Positions 52,009-63,313 of a stretch of 64,000 nucleotides of DNA are shown piece after piece. A program made the translations under genes and the position numbers. Source of the DNA: Halosaccharopolyspora lacisalsi (GTDB lineage: Bacteria > Actinomycetota > Actinomycetes > Mycobacteriales > Pseudonocardiaceae). Position 1 is the stretch's first letter. Each line of letters opens with the position of its first letter. The stretch is taken from NCBI RefSeq assembly GCF_014137975.1, contig NZ_JACGWZ010000001.1, forward strand, positions 806,001 through 870,000, in the 5' to 3' direction. The notes below the pieces were generated by a model. It had not been told where the DNA came from. It saw only the letters and a program-made list of their open reading frames with translations, and made no database searches.

Positions 52009-52974
52009 GTGGAGCGGCGGATCGTGGTGACCCGGTGGATTCCGGAACCCGCTGTGGAGGTGTTGCGCGCTCTCGGTGACGTGCACGTGTGCGATCAGCA
52101 CAGAGCATTGGAGCCGGCCGAACTGCACGAGGCCGTTCGAGGCGCCGACGCGGTCGTGTCGATGGTGCACGATCGCATCGACGCCGATTTCGTCGCGGCG
52201 GCCGGTCCGCGGTTGCGGGTCGTGGCCAACGTCGCCGTCGGCTACGACAACGTCGACGTCGATGCCCTGTCCCGGAACGGCGTCACGGTCACCAACACCC
52301 CCGGCGTGCTGACCGACGCCACGGCCGATCTGGCCTTCGGCCTGCTGCTGATGGTGACGCGCAGGCTGGCCGAGGGGGAGCGGTTGCTGCGTTCGGCCAC
52401 CCAGTGGTCGTGGAACATGGCGTTCATGCTCGGTACCGGTCTCCAGGGCAAGACGCTGGGCATCGTCGGTATGGGCGGTATCGGCCGGGCGGTCGCCCGC
52501 CGCGCCCGCGCGTTCGGCATGGACATCGCCTACACCGGTCGCAGCCGCGTCCCCTCCGAGGTCGAGACCGAGCTCGACGCCCGTTACCTGTCGCGGGAAC
52601 AGCTGCTGTCCGAGTCGGACGTGGTTTCGCTGCACTGCCCGCTGAGCGAGAGCACCAGGCACCTGATCGACGCCGCGGCGCTGGAGCGGATGAAGTCCTC
52701 GGCCGTGCTGGTCAACACCAGTCGCGGTCCCGTCGTCGACGAGCGGGAGCTGGCGCGGGCCGTGCGGGAGGGGACGATCGCCGGTGCGGCCCTCGACGTG
52801 TTCGAGAACGAGCCGAAGGTCGAGCCGGACCTGCTCGACCTGGACAACGTCGTGCTGGCCCCGCACCTGGGTTCGGCCACGACCGAGACCCGGACGGCGA
52901 TGGCGGTGCTGGCCGCCGACAACGTCGCCGACGTACTCACCGGGCGAGCGGCACGGACACCGGTGAACGGTTAG
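52009..52974 (+). CDS. D-2-hydroxyacid dehydrogenase (glyoxylate reductase-like)
   Basis: A 321-residue NAD(P)-dependent dehydrogenase. The Rossmann motif is GIVGMGGIGRAVARRARAFG; the catalytic Arg is in LVNTSRGPVVDE, the Glu in DVFENEPKVEP, and the His in VLAPHLGSATTETR. Relatives reduce glyoxylate or hydroxypyruvate. GTG 52009 is chosen because AGGAGG lies six bases upstream; TTG 52003 is also in frame. It may be co-transcribed with rarA. Confidence 0.9.
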   Translation: MERRIVVTRWIPEPAVEVLRALGDVHVCDQHRALEPAELHEAVRGADAVVSMVHDRIDADFVAAAGPRLRVVANVAVGYDNVDVDALSRNGVTVTNTPGVLTDATADLAFGLLLMVTRRLAEGERLLRSATQWSWNMAFMLGTGLQGKTLGIVGMGGIGRAVARRARAFGMDIAYTGRSRVPSEVETELDARYLSREQLLSESDVVSLHCPLSESTRHLIDAAALERMKSSAVLVNTSRGPVVDERELARAVREGTIAGAALDVFENEPKVEPDLLDLDNVVLAPHLGSATTETRTAMAVLAADNVADVLTGRAARTPVNG

Positions 52975-52985
52975 GGCGTTCGCAG

Positions 52986-53034
52986 GGTGAACGCGTCGTT
53001 CTGGCGGTGAGAGTGCCGGAACGACGCGTTCACC
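52986..53034. repeat. 49-bp hairpin element, copy 2
   Basis: Same length and layout as 37875-37923: outer arms GGTGAACG/CGTTCACC, and the shared inner segment TGGCGGTG. The first 16 bp pair perfectly. Where the arms differ from copy 1 at positions 9 and 11, the opposite arm differs to match. It lies between convergent genes. Confidence 0.8.
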
Positions 53035-53165
53035 GGGGTTCTGCCGCCGCACGAGGTCCAGCCGCACGAGGTGCGGGGAGCGGAGGCGGGAGAACAGGCG
53101 GGGGCCGAATCGGCGCGGTCCGCTCCGGTCGGTCGTGACCAGCGGCGGAAACTCGCTTCACCGGA

Positions 53166-54200
53166 TCAGGAGGTCGCCGGACGACGCAGGGGGGCGCCCA
53201 CGGCGTGCAGGTGACGCAGCACCTCGGCGTAGGAGTGCAGCAGGCCGCACTGGCTGTAGGAGATGCCGCGCCGCTCGCAGAACTCGCGGACGAGCGGTTG
53301 GGCGCGGCGCAGGTTGGGCCGGGGCATGCTGGGGAACAGGTGGTGCTCGATCTGGTAGTTCAGGCCGCCGAGCAGGAAGTCCACCCCCGGACCACCGATG
53401 ATGTTGCGGGCGGTGAGCACCTGCTTGCGCAGGAAGTCCGGCTTCTCGTCCTTGGCCGTGATGGGCATGCCCTTGTGGTTGGGCGCGAAGGACATCCCCA
53501 GGTACACGCCCATCAGTCCCTGGTGCACGGCGATGAACAGTGCTGCCTTGCCCGGAGGGAGCACGAGCAGTACCGCGGCCAGGTAGCCGACGACGTGGAC
53601 GGCCAGCAGCCCGCCCTCCAGCTTGGCGGACTCGATCTCGCGCCGGAGCACCGCCTGGATGCTGCGGACGTGCAGCATCATCGCCTCCAGCAACAGCATC
53701 GGGAAGAACAGGAACGCCTGGTACTTGGCCACCCACCGGAACAGGCCACGCTTGGTGTGGGACTGCTCGTCGCTGAACGCGAGGGCGGCGATCTCGATGT
53801 CGGGATCCTCGTCCTCGTGGTTGGGGTTGGCGTGGTGCTGGTTGTGCTTGCCGACCCACCACCCGTAGCTGATCCCGGCGACGGCGCTGTGCGCGTACCC
53901 GATGATGTTGTTGCCACGCCGCGTGCGCAGGATCTGGTTGTGCCCGGCGTCGTGGCCGACGAACGCGAACTGGGTGAACATCCCGGCGAAGAACACGGCG
54001 GTGAGCAGCTGCCACCAGGAGTCGCCGAGGAGCACGAACGCGACGGATCCGGCGGCGAGCAGCAGGACGTTGACCGTGATCCGCACCGCGTAGGGGGTGT
54101 ACCGCCGCTGGAGCAACCCCGAGCGCTTGATCGACCGGGCCAGTTCCGCGAAGTCGCTGCCGTGCTTACCGGCCGAGGGTTGTACGTGGGACGTGGTCAT
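53166..54200 (-). CDS. Membrane fatty acid desaturase
   Basis: A 344-residue di-iron desaturase. The three His boxes are HDAGH (83-87), HNQHH (119-123) and NYQIEHHLFPSMPRPNLRR near the end; four membrane helices lie between. This is the acyl-lipid/linoleoyl-type group that introduces double bases in fatty acyl chains as double bonds, probably tuning membrane fluidity. ATG 54200 follows GAGAGG. The frame extends upstream without a ribosome-binding site. It is divergent from the DUF948 gene. Confidence 0.9.
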   Translation of the reverse strand: MTTSHVQPSAGKHGSDFAELARSIKRSGLLQRRYTPYAVRITVNVLLLAAGSVAFVLLGDSWWQLLTAVFFAGMFTQFAFVGHDAGHNQILRTRRGNNIIGYAHSAVAGISYGWWVGKHNQHHANPNHEDEDPDIEIAALAFSDEQSHTKRGLFRWVAKYQAFLFFPMLLLEAMMLHVRSIQAVLRREIESAKLEGGLLAVHVVGYLAAVLLVLPPGKAALFIAVHQGLMGVYLGMSFAPNHKGMPITAKDEKPDFLRKQVLTARNIIGGPGVDFLLGGLNYQIEHHLFPSMPRPNLRRAQPLVREFCERRGISYSQCGLLHSYAEVLRHLHAVGAPLRRPATS

Positions 54201-54494
54201 GGCTCGAAAACCTCTCTCATCAGCGGGCCATTGGCTCCGTGCAGGTAGGTTTTCCAAGATGCGCACGCTCTACGCTGCCGGTGTGCACTTCGATCGTATC
54301 GACATGCCGGGGGAGTCGCTCGAACGCGGTCCGCTTCTCCCGAGTGTGACTCGCGGACAAGAGCCGCGCACGCTGTCCCGCCCACGGCGCGGTAGCCTGA
54401 CCGCGATCAACGTGCTTGCGTCGGGGAAAACTCCTCGCCCGGAAGCAACGACTTTGATCGCGAGCAACCAACGACGTCGAAACCGGGAGGGCAC

Positions 54495-54899
54495 GTGACG
54501 CCCACGCAGATCGCCGCGCTGATCGCCGCCGGTGCGTTCGTGCTGCTGGTCGTGCTGCTGGCGATCCCGCTGGTCAAACTCGGCCGCACGCTGGACGAGG
54601 CGACCCGCGCGATCCGTAAGGCGCAGGAAAACACCGATCCCCTGTTCACCGGCGCGAACTCCACGATCAACCACGTCAACACCCAGCTGGAGCGGGTGGA
54701 CGGGATCACGGCGAACGCGAAGTCGGTCAGCGGGAACGTCTCGGCCTTGTCCTCGCTGTTCACCGCTACACTGGGAGGGCCGCTGGTGAAGGCGGCGGCG
54801 TTCTCCTACGGCGTGAGCAAGACCCTGCGCAGCCGCCGTAAGCGCAAGGAAGAGTCCGCGGGCAAGCACTCCCGCCGGGGTAAGGGGGGTCGCAAGTGA
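54495..54899 (+). CDS. DUF948 family membrane protein
   Basis: A 134-residue protein: an N-terminal membrane helix (IAALIAAGAFVLLVVLLAIPLV in part), then a coiled-coil-like region with ENTDPLFTGANSTINHVN and a basic tail (SRRKRKEESAGKHSRRGKGG). DUF948 proteins of unknown function sit ahead of alaS in actinomycetes. GTG 54495 follows GGGAGGGCAC. Its stop overlaps the next start (GTGA). Confidence 0.8.
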   Translation: MTPTQIAALIAAGAFVLLVVLLAIPLVKLGRTLDEATRAIRKAQENTDPLFTGANSTINHVNTQLERVDGITANAKSVSGNVSALSSLFTATLGGPLVKAAAFSYGVSKTLRSRRKRKEESAGKHSRRGKGGRK

Positions 54900-55228
54900 A
54901 GCGCATGTTCTGGTTCGGCGCAGGGATCGCCGCCGGCGTCGCCCTGAGCCGCAAGGCGGGCCAGACCGCGCGCAAGGCGACTCCCGTCGGTATCGCCGAC
55001 CAACTCGGCGACGCGGTTCGCGAGCTGGCCGGCGCGGTCGGCGATTTCGGAGCCGAGGTGCGTGCGGGCATGACCGAGCGCGAGCGCGAGCTGGAGGACA
55101 CCGTCACCGAGCGCACCGGCATCGACACCGGACGCCACCAACGCCGGGGGGAAGTCGACGGAGCCACCCGGTCCCACGGTGACGACGGAGGTCAGCCGGC
55201 CCGGCGAGCTCGCCGGGCGGGGCGCTGA
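54896..55228 (+). CDS. Small protein, DUF6167-like, upstream of alaS
   Basis: A 110-residue protein beginning KRMFWFGAGIAAGVALSRKA, a short hydrophobic segment followed by an amphipathic helical region (GDAVRELAGAVGDFGAEVRA) and an Arg-rich end. It fits the small DUF6167-type proteins found between a DUF948 gene and alaS, but I rely on context for that name. It overlaps the DUF948 stop by four bases and ends 72 bases before alaS. Confidence 0.7.
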   Translation: MKRMFWFGAGIAAGVALSRKAGQTARKATPVGIADQLGDAVRELAGAVGDFGAEVRAGMTERERELEDTVTERTGIDTGRHQRRGEVDGATRSHGDDGGQPARRARRAGR

Positions 55229-55300
55229 CCGCAGCTTCGACTGCCCGGCGTCCCGCCGAGACCGCGACCCGGCCGCCCGCATGCCCACGAAGGAAACACC

Positions 55301-57981
<2,681 letters not shown>

Positions 57982-57985
<4 letters not shown>

Positions 57986-58452
57986 CGGACGAGCTGACGC
58001 CGTCGGAGCCACCGGACCCGGGGGCGGGTCGACGGATCGGCGTGGACGTCGGGCACGTCCGGGTGGGCGTGGCTGTGAGCGATCCGGCACCCATGTTGGC
58101 CACGCCGCTGGTTACCCTGAAGCGCGACGAAGTTCGGGAGTCGGACCTGGTCCGGCTCCGCGAGCTCGTCGACGAGTACGAGGTCGTCGAGATCGTGGTC
58201 GGACTGCCCAGGACGCTGGCCGGTCGGCACGGGCACGCCGCCGAGGCGGCGAGTGCCTACGTCGAGGCGCTGCGGGAGTGGGTGGGTCCGGTGCCGGTGC
58301 GCTTCAGTGACGAACGGCTGACCACTGTGACCGCAACCCGCGTGCTCAGCGAACAGGGCGTGCGCGGCAAGCGGCAACGTGCCGTGGTCGATCAGGCGGC
58401 TGCTGTGGAGATCCTGCAGGGCTGGCTGGACGCTCGTAGCCGGACCGGATGA
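57982..58452 (+). CDS. YqgF/RuvX family Holliday-junction-resolvase-like protein
   Basis: A 156-residue RNase H-fold protein: RRIGVDVGHVRVGVAVSDPA at the start holds the first catalytic Asp, VVGLPRTLAGRHG the second motif, and RFSDERLTTVTA plus VVDQAAAVEILQ the remaining acidic residues. Family members process 16S rRNA 5' ends or act in transcription/recombination. It is translationally coupled to alaS, the usual order. Confidence 0.9.
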
Positions 58453-58462
58453 GAGGGCCCTC

Positions 58463-59680
58463 TTGAGTGACGATCTCGGCTTGTTCGCCGATGAGACCAG
58501 TGAGGCGCCGCAACGCGGCCGCAAGGAGGCCGGTGAGGAACGGGATCGGTTCCGTCGCCGCCGGCGGCGACGGAGCGTCACCGCCGCGGCGGGAGTGCTG
58601 GTGCTGCTCATCATCGGGGCCGGGGTCTTCTACAGCGCGAGCCTGTTCCTGAGCATCGGCGATTACGAGGACTACGAGGGGCCGGGAACCGGCCACGTGG
58701 TCATCGAGGTCAAGCAGGGTGATACCACCAGCGCCATCGCCTCCACGCTGGCCGAGCACGACGTCGTGGCCAGCGCCACCGCGTTCCTGGAGGCGGCGAG
58801 GAAGAACGAGGCCGTCTCCGGGATCCAGCCCGGCTTCTACCTCATGAAGCACAAGATGTCCGGCGAGGCCGCCGTGAGCCACATCCTGTCCGAGGAGGCC
58901 AGCGTGGGCCGCGTCGAGGTGCGTGGCGGGATGCGGCTGGCCGATCAGGTCGACAAGCGGGGTCGGGTGGTCGAACCGGGCATCCTGACGATGCTGGCCA
59001 AGGCCACCTGCACCGGCAGCGAGAAGGACTGCGTGAGCGGCGAGAAGATGCAGAAGGTCGCCGCGGAGACCGATCCGGCCGACCTGGGCGCGCCGCAGTG
59101 GGCCCTCGGTCCGACCTCGAAGGCGCCACCGGGCAAGCAGCTGGAAGGGCTGATCATGCCCGGTGTCTACGACGTCGAACCGGGGGAGAGCGCCAAGCAG
59201 ATCCTGCGCTCGGTGGTGACCAAGTCGGCGACGAAGATGGAGGCGGCGGGACTGCCGCAGCTGGCGCGGAGCACCCCGTTCTCGCCCTACGAGGTCCTCA
59301 CGATCGCCTCGCTGGTGCAGAGCGAGGGGATCCGCTCCGACTTCGGCAAGGTCGCGCGGGTCGTCTACAACCGCATCGAGACCGATATGCCGTTGCAGTT
59401 CGACTCCACGATCAACTACCCGCTGGATCAGCCGACCCTGCTCACCGACGACGCGGACCGGGACCGCCCGGGGCCGTACAACACCTACCTCAACGAGGGG
59501 TTACCTCCGACACCGATCTCCGCGGCCAGCACCGAGGCGATCTCGGCCGCCGAGAAGCCGCAGTCCGGCCCCTGGGTCTACTTCGTCAAGTGCCACAAGG
59601 ACGGCCGCTCGTGCTTCTCGGAGAACATGCAGCAGCACAAGCAGGCCATCCGAAAGGCACAGGAACGCGGTGCGTACTGA
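58463..59680 (+). CDS. mltG: Endolytic murein transglycosylase MltG
   Basis: A 405-residue membrane protein. An Arg-rich cytoplasmic segment (RFRRRRRRRSVTAAAG) precedes one helix (about 50-72); the LysM-like VVIEVKQGDTTSAIASTLAE and the YceG catalytic domain follow, with the Glu in LTIASLVQSEG and the motifs VARVVYNRIETDMPLQFDST and PGPYNTYLNEGLPPTPIS. It cuts nascent glycan strands. The start is TTG 58463 after GAGAGGG. aroE overlaps its end by 11 bases. Confidence 0.9.
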   Translation: MSDDLGLFADETSEAPQRGRKEAGEERDRFRRRRRRRSVTAAAGVLVLLIIGAGVFYSASLFLSIGDYEDYEGPGTGHVVIEVKQGDTTSAIASTLAEHDVVASATAFLEAARKNEAVSGIQPGFYLMKHKMSGEAAVSHILSEEASVGRVEVRGGMRLADQVDKRGRVVEPGILTMLAKATCTGSEKDCVSGEKMQKVAAETDPADLGAPQWALGPTSKAPPGKQLEGLIMPGVYDVEPGESAKQILRSVVTKSATKMEAAGLPQLARSTPFSPYEVLTIASLVQSEGIRSDFGKVARVVYNRIETDMPLQFDSTINYPLDQPTLLTDDADRDRPGPYNTYLNEGLPPTPISAASTEAISAAEKPQSGPWVYFVKCHKDGRSCFSENMQQHKQAIRKAQERGAY

Positions 59681-60551
59681 CTCCTCAGCCCACGTGATCC
59701 GCAGGGCCGGCGTCGTGGGATCCCCCGTCGAGCACTCGTTGTCGCCGGTGCTGCACGAGGCGGCTTACGAGGCGCTGGGCCTGGCGGGTTGGTCCTACGG
59801 CAAGTACGAGTGTTCCGCGGAGGACCTGGCCTGGATGGTCGACGGGCTCGGTCCCGAGTGGGCGGGGCTGTCGGTGACGATGCCCGGCAAGCGCGCGGCG
59901 TTGGCGCTGGCCTCCGGGCACACCGAGCGTGCGCTCGCTGTCGGTGCCGCCAACACGCTCGTGCCCCGCGAGGACGGTGGTTGGGACTCCGACTGCACCG
60001 ACGTGGAAGGGGTGACCGGTGCGCTGCGCGCGGCGGGCGGGTTCGCCGAGGGCTCGCGGGGGTTGCTGCTCGGTGCCGGGGGTACGGCGGCGGCGGTGCT
60101 GGCCGGTTTCGCCGAGCTCGGGTTGACCGAGGTGATGCTGGCGGTGCGCGAGCCCACCCGCGCGAGCGAGGCGCTGGAAACCGCCCGCAGGCTCGGCCTG
60201 CGCGTCCGGGTCGAGCGGTTGGACACCGTCGATCTCGGTGCGGCGGCCGAGGCATCCGACGTCGTGGTCTCCACCCTGCCCGCCGGGGCGGTGGACGTCG
60301 GCGTCGCCGAGCGGTTGGCGCGGGCCCCCTGCCTGCTCGACGTCGTTTACCACCCGTGGCCGACTCCGCTGGCCACGGCGGTGCAGCGAGCCGGGGGCGG
60401 GCTGGGGACCGGACTGGACATGCTGCTGCACCAGGCCTTCGGCCAGGTCGAGCAGTTCACCGGTCACACCGCGCCGCGCGAGCGCATGCGCGACGCCCTG
60501 TACGGCGCCACCGGCGAGGTGAAGCCGCTCCCGCTGTGGTGGGGCGAGTGA
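59670..60551 (+). CDS. aroE: Shikimate dehydrogenase AroE
   Basis: A 293-residue NADP-dependent enzyme of the shikimate pathway. Substrate-binding HSLSPVLHEAAYEALGL, catalytic Lys in SVTMPGK, and the cofactor glycine loop LLGAGGTAAAV are present. The usual NTD-x-x-G motif reads CTDVEG, replacing the conserved Asn with Cys, while the catalytic Asp is kept. It overlaps mltG, the usual neighbour. The stop lies inside a terminator stem. Confidence 0.85.
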   Translation: MRTDSSAHVIRRAGVVGSPVEHSLSPVLHEAAYEALGLAGWSYGKYECSAEDLAWMVDGLGPEWAGLSVTMPGKRAALALASGHTERALAVGAANTLVPREDGGWDSDCTDVEGVTGALRAAGGFAEGSRGLLLGAGGTAAAVLAGFAELGLTEVMLAVREPTRASEALETARRLGLRVRVERLDTVDLGAAAEASDVVVSTLPAGAVDVGVAERLARAPCLLDVVYHPWPTPLATAVQRAGGGLGTGLDMLLHQAFGQVEQFTGHTAPRERMRDALYGATGEVKPLPLWWGE

Positions 60552-60573
60552 GGGCGGCTCGCCCCACCACAGC
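60533..60573. terminator. Strong terminator at the end of aroE
   Basis: A perfect 16-bp stem: 60533-60548 pairs with 60558-60573 around a 9-base loop that contains the aroE stop codon. Confidence 0.8.
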
Positions 60574-60603
60574 GCCTCGCTGATCCCCGTTCGGTGGTTA
60601 CCC

Positions 60604-60645
60604 GGTTTCGCGCGAAATCAGGTTTTCCCGGTTTCGCGCGAAACC
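60604..60645. repeat. Palindrome pair, 26-bp period
   Basis: GGTTTCGCGCGAAATC (60604-60619), ten bases, then perfect GGTTTCGCGCGAAACC (60630-60645). It lies between convergent aroE and ptsH, behind the aroE terminator. Confidence 0.8.
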
Positions 60646-60680
60646 GGAGCACCCACGTTCCGGGGCGAGAGGGGAGTGGG

Positions 60681-60950
60681 TCACTCCGCGTCGAGCTCGG
60701 TGCCGACGAGGTCGGCGATCTCGTCCAGGGCCTCCTCCGCGCCCTCGCCCTCTGCGGCCAGCACCACCTCGTCGCCGTGGGAAGCGCCCAGGGTCATCAG
60801 TCCCAGGATGCTTCCGGCCTCGACCGGATCGGTCTCGTCCTTGCGGATGGTGATCTTCACCGACTGTGCCGAGGCCGCCTTGGCCAGCAGCGCCGCCGGT
60901 CGTGCGTGCAGACCGACCTTGCTGGCCACGGTGACACGTCGTTCGAACAT
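60681..60950 (-). CDS. ptsH: PTS phosphocarrier protein HPr
   Basis: An 89-residue phosphocarrier. The active-site His is in VGLHARPAALLAKAA (His15-type), the regulatory Ser region is SILGLMTLGASHGDEV, and the end is acidic. ATG 60950 is used; ATG 60965 in frame is possible. It lies 28 bases after the EIIC gene and is the last gene of the gntR-EIIC-ptsH operon, passing phosphate from enzyme I to EIIA. Confidence 0.95.
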   Translation of the reverse strand: MFERRVTVASKVGLHARPAALLAKAASAQSVKITIRKDETDPVEAGSILGLMTLGASHGDEVVLAAEGEGAEEALDEIADLVGTELDAE

Positions 60951-60978
60951 GGCTGTTTTTCCCATCTCGTGAGTGCTC

Positions 60979-62271
60979 TCAGGCGTTCTTGTAGCCGGTG
61001 TTCCCGGCTGTGTCCGTGCTCGTGGTGGACCCGGCTTCCGCGGTGGGCTCGCCACTCGCGGTGCTTCCACCGCCGTCGGCCTCGGCCGGGGCCTCGTCGT
61101 CCTCGCGGCCGGGGGTGGGCAGGTTCCACCAAGTGATGATGAACCGGAACAGGAAGTAGTAGATCACCGCGTAGCCGAGCCCGATGGGGATCAGCCACAG
61201 CGCCCTGGTCGCGATGCCGAAGTTGAGCAGGTAGTCGATGGCGCCGGCCGAGAAGCTGAAGCCGTGGTGAATGTCCAGCGCGTTGACCAGGGCGTGCGAC
61301 GTGCCGGTCAGCACGGCGTGGACCACCAGCAGCGGCCAGGCCACGAAGATGAAGGAGAACTCCAGCGGTTCGGTGATGCCGGTGAGGAAGGCGGTCAGCG
61401 CGGTGGAGAGCATGATGCCGCCGACGACCTTGCGCTGCGAGGGCTTGGCGCAGTGGTAGATCGCCAGCGCCCCGGCGGGCAGCGCGAACATGAAGATCGG
61501 GAAGAAGCCGGTCATGAACGTGCCCGCGGCGGGGTCGCCCTCGAAGAACCGGTTGATGTCGCCGCTGACCCCGTTGTAGTCGCCGGTCAGGAACCAGACC
61601 ACGGAGTTGACGATGTGGTGCAGTCCGAAGGGCAGCAGGAACCGGTTGACCACGCCGTAGATACCGCCGCCGATCACCGCGTTGCCCGAGACCGCGTTGC
61701 CGAACCCGGTCAGCGCCGTGTCGAAGACCGGGTAGATCAGCCCCAGGACCACGCCGATGACCAGCATGGCCACCGAGGTGACGATCGGTACGAACCGGCG
61801 GCCCCCGAAGAACCCGAGGTAGGAGGGCAGCTTGATGCGGTGGTAGCGCTGCCAGAGGAAGGCCGCGACCAGACCGGCGATGATGCCGCCCAGCACACCG
61901 TAGGGGCCCTTGTTGTAGACCTTGTCGGCCTCGGTGCCGGTGATCTCCCAGAGCACGCCCGCCAGCACCAGGTATCCCACCGCTCCGGCCAGCGCGGTCG
62001 ACCCGTCGGCCTTCTTGGCGAAGCCGATGGCCACACCGATGGCGAACAGCAGCGGAAGGTTGTTGAACAGCGCGCCACCGGCGGAGCTGATCACCGCGCC
62101 GACGGTGGCCATTCCCGGAATGGCGCCGATCAGGTCGTCGGCGCCCAGCCGTAGCAGCAACCCGGCGGCGGGTAGGACCGCGATCGGCAGCATGAGGCTC
62201 TTGCCGAGGCGCTGGAGCTGGGCGAAGCCCTTTCTGTCGCCGCCGGTCCCCGTTGGAGCGCTGGCGCTCAT
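60979..62271 (-). CDS. PTS EIIC permease, glucose/N-acetylglucosamine family
   Basis: A 430-residue membrane permease of the glucose superfamily. SLMLPIAVLPAAGLLLRLG at the start, GVAIGFAKKADGSTALAG, GLHHIVNSVVWF (substrate-site region), FPIFMFALPAGALAIYH and GITEPLEFSFIFVAWPLL are typical of the GlcNAc/glucose group. EIIB is not fused but coded across the divergent region; the C-terminus is a Thr/Ala-rich tail. ATG 62271 has GGAGGTAAG. N-acetylglucosamine is the likely substrate given the DasR-like site. Confidence 0.9.
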   Translation of the reverse strand: MSASAPTGTGGDRKGFAQLQRLGKSLMLPIAVLPAAGLLLRLGADDLIGAIPGMATVGAVISSAGGALFNNLPLLFAIGVAIGFAKKADGSTALAGAVGYLVLAGVLWEITGTEADKVYNKGPYGVLGGIIAGLVAAFLWQRYHRIKLPSYLGFFGGRRFVPIVTSVAMLVIGVVLGLIYPVFDTALTGFGNAVSGNAVIGGGIYGVVNRFLLPFGLHHIVNSVVWFLTGDYNGVSGDINRFFEGDPAAGTFMTGFFPIFMFALPAGALAIYHCAKPSQRKVVGGIMLSTALTAFLTGITEPLEFSFIFVAWPLLVVHAVLTGTSHALVNALDIHHGFSFSAGAIDYLLNFGIATRALWLIPIGLGYAVIYYFLFRFIITWWNLPTPGREDDEAPAEADGGGSTASGEPTAEAGSTTSTDTAGNTGYKNA

Positions 62272-62274
62272 CGC

Positions 62275-63081
62275 TTACCTCCTGGATGGACGATTGTGTC
62301 CGGGTGGTTCGGTCGTGAGTTGCATGGTCACCTGGTACAGGTCCCCGCGGTACCAGGACGTCGTGTCCTCCACCGGCTCTCCTCGCGCGGTGGAGATCCG
62401 CCGGAACACCAGCACGGCGCTGCCCGGAGGCACTCCCAGCAGTCGTGCCGTCCCGCTGTCGGCGCCGTCGGCGAGCACGGTCTGGGTGCCGTGTTCGAGC
62501 ACGACACCGTAGGTTCGCGTCAGCAGCGTGTACAGCGAGCCGGTGAGGTCCTGGTCGAGCAAGCCGGGCGCGTGATCGGGGTGGTACCAGCTGCGCTCGA
62601 CCGCCATGGGGACACCATCGGCCTTGCGCTGGCGAAACAGCCAGTAGGCGGCCCGTTCCGGGGCCAGCTTCAGCGCCTCGGCCGTCTCCGGCGGGGGCGC
62701 TGCCTCGGCCCGGTCGAGCAGTTCCGTCTCCGGAACCATCCCCATGAGGCGTATGTCCTCGGTGAACGAGGCGAGGTGCAGGGAGGAGTCCACGCGCGAG
62801 CGAGCGGTGAACGTGCCCTTTCCCCGCACCCGGACCAGCAGGCCCTCGGTCACGAGTTGTCCGATGGCTTCGCGGACGGTCAGCCGGGAGACCCCGAAGC
62901 GCTCGGCGAGGGAGCGTTCGGACGGCAGCGCCGCGCCGGGAAGGATCTCCTTGCCGGCCAGCTCACGCAGGATCTCGCGCAACTGGGCGTGCTTGGGCAC
63001 CGGCCCGTCGCGCAGCGCGGCGGACTCGTCCCCGCGGACTCCTCCGGCCTGCGCTGCCGTGAGCGTTCGATGGCTGCACAC
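62275..63081 (-). CDS. GntR/HutC family regulator, DasR-like
   Basis: A 268-residue repressor. Residues about 30-100 form the GntR winged helix (LPSERSLAERFGVSRLTVRE, then AIGQLVTEGLLVRVRGKGTF); the rest is a UTRA effector domain (LTGSLYTLLTRTYGVVLEHG, VLVFRRISTARGEPVEDTTS) that binds phosphosugars. The family's DasR controls GlcNAc uptake and chitin use. GTG 63081 follows GGGAG. Its stop is 3 bases before the EIIC start, so the regulator is in the operon it probably controls. Confidence 0.85.
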   Translation of the reverse strand: MCSHRTLTAAQAGGVRGDESAALRDGPVPKHAQLREILRELAGKEILPGAALPSERSLAERFGVSRLTVREAIGQLVTEGLLVRVRGKGTFTARSRVDSSLHLASFTEDIRLMGMVPETELLDRAEAAPPPETAEALKLAPERAAYWLFRQRKADGVPMAVERSWYHPDHAPGLLDQDLTGSLYTLLTRTYGVVLEHGTQTVLADGADSGTARLLGVPPGSAVLVFRRISTARGEPVEDTTSWYRGDLYQVTMQLTTEPPGHNRPSRR

Positions 63082-63149
63082 GATGTCTCCCGTGCCTGCT
63101 GGCGGGGTCTTCGATCGGACCTGTCCACGAGAGCGGGAAGTTGGTACGG

Positions 63150-63165
63150 TCCGGTCTAAACCAGT
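63150..63165. promoter_or_regulatory. DasR-type dre operator
   Basis: TCCGGTCTAAACCAGT matches the dre consensus ACTGGTCTAGACCAGT at 13 of 16 positions. It lies 68 bases before the gntR start and 148 bases before EIIB, where it can control both divergent PTS operons. The rest of 63082-63313 shows nothing further that I can support. Confidence 0.75.
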
Positions 63166-63313
63166 TGGTAGGGAACCATGCGTCTTCACGGGAACGGTGT
63201 CAAGCGAGCGACGTTTTCGTTGCCGCATCGACACCGACTCGCGCGTGGATTCCCACGGTGACAATGGGATCGTCGACGGTATCGAGGCCGTTGACGACGA
63301 CGAAGGAGCACGG

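Noticed and set aside
54259-54498. Possible 79-residue gene whose stop overlaps the DUF948 start
   Set aside because: The overlap is tempting, but there is no ribosome-binding site and the sequence has no hydrophobic core or recognisable motif.
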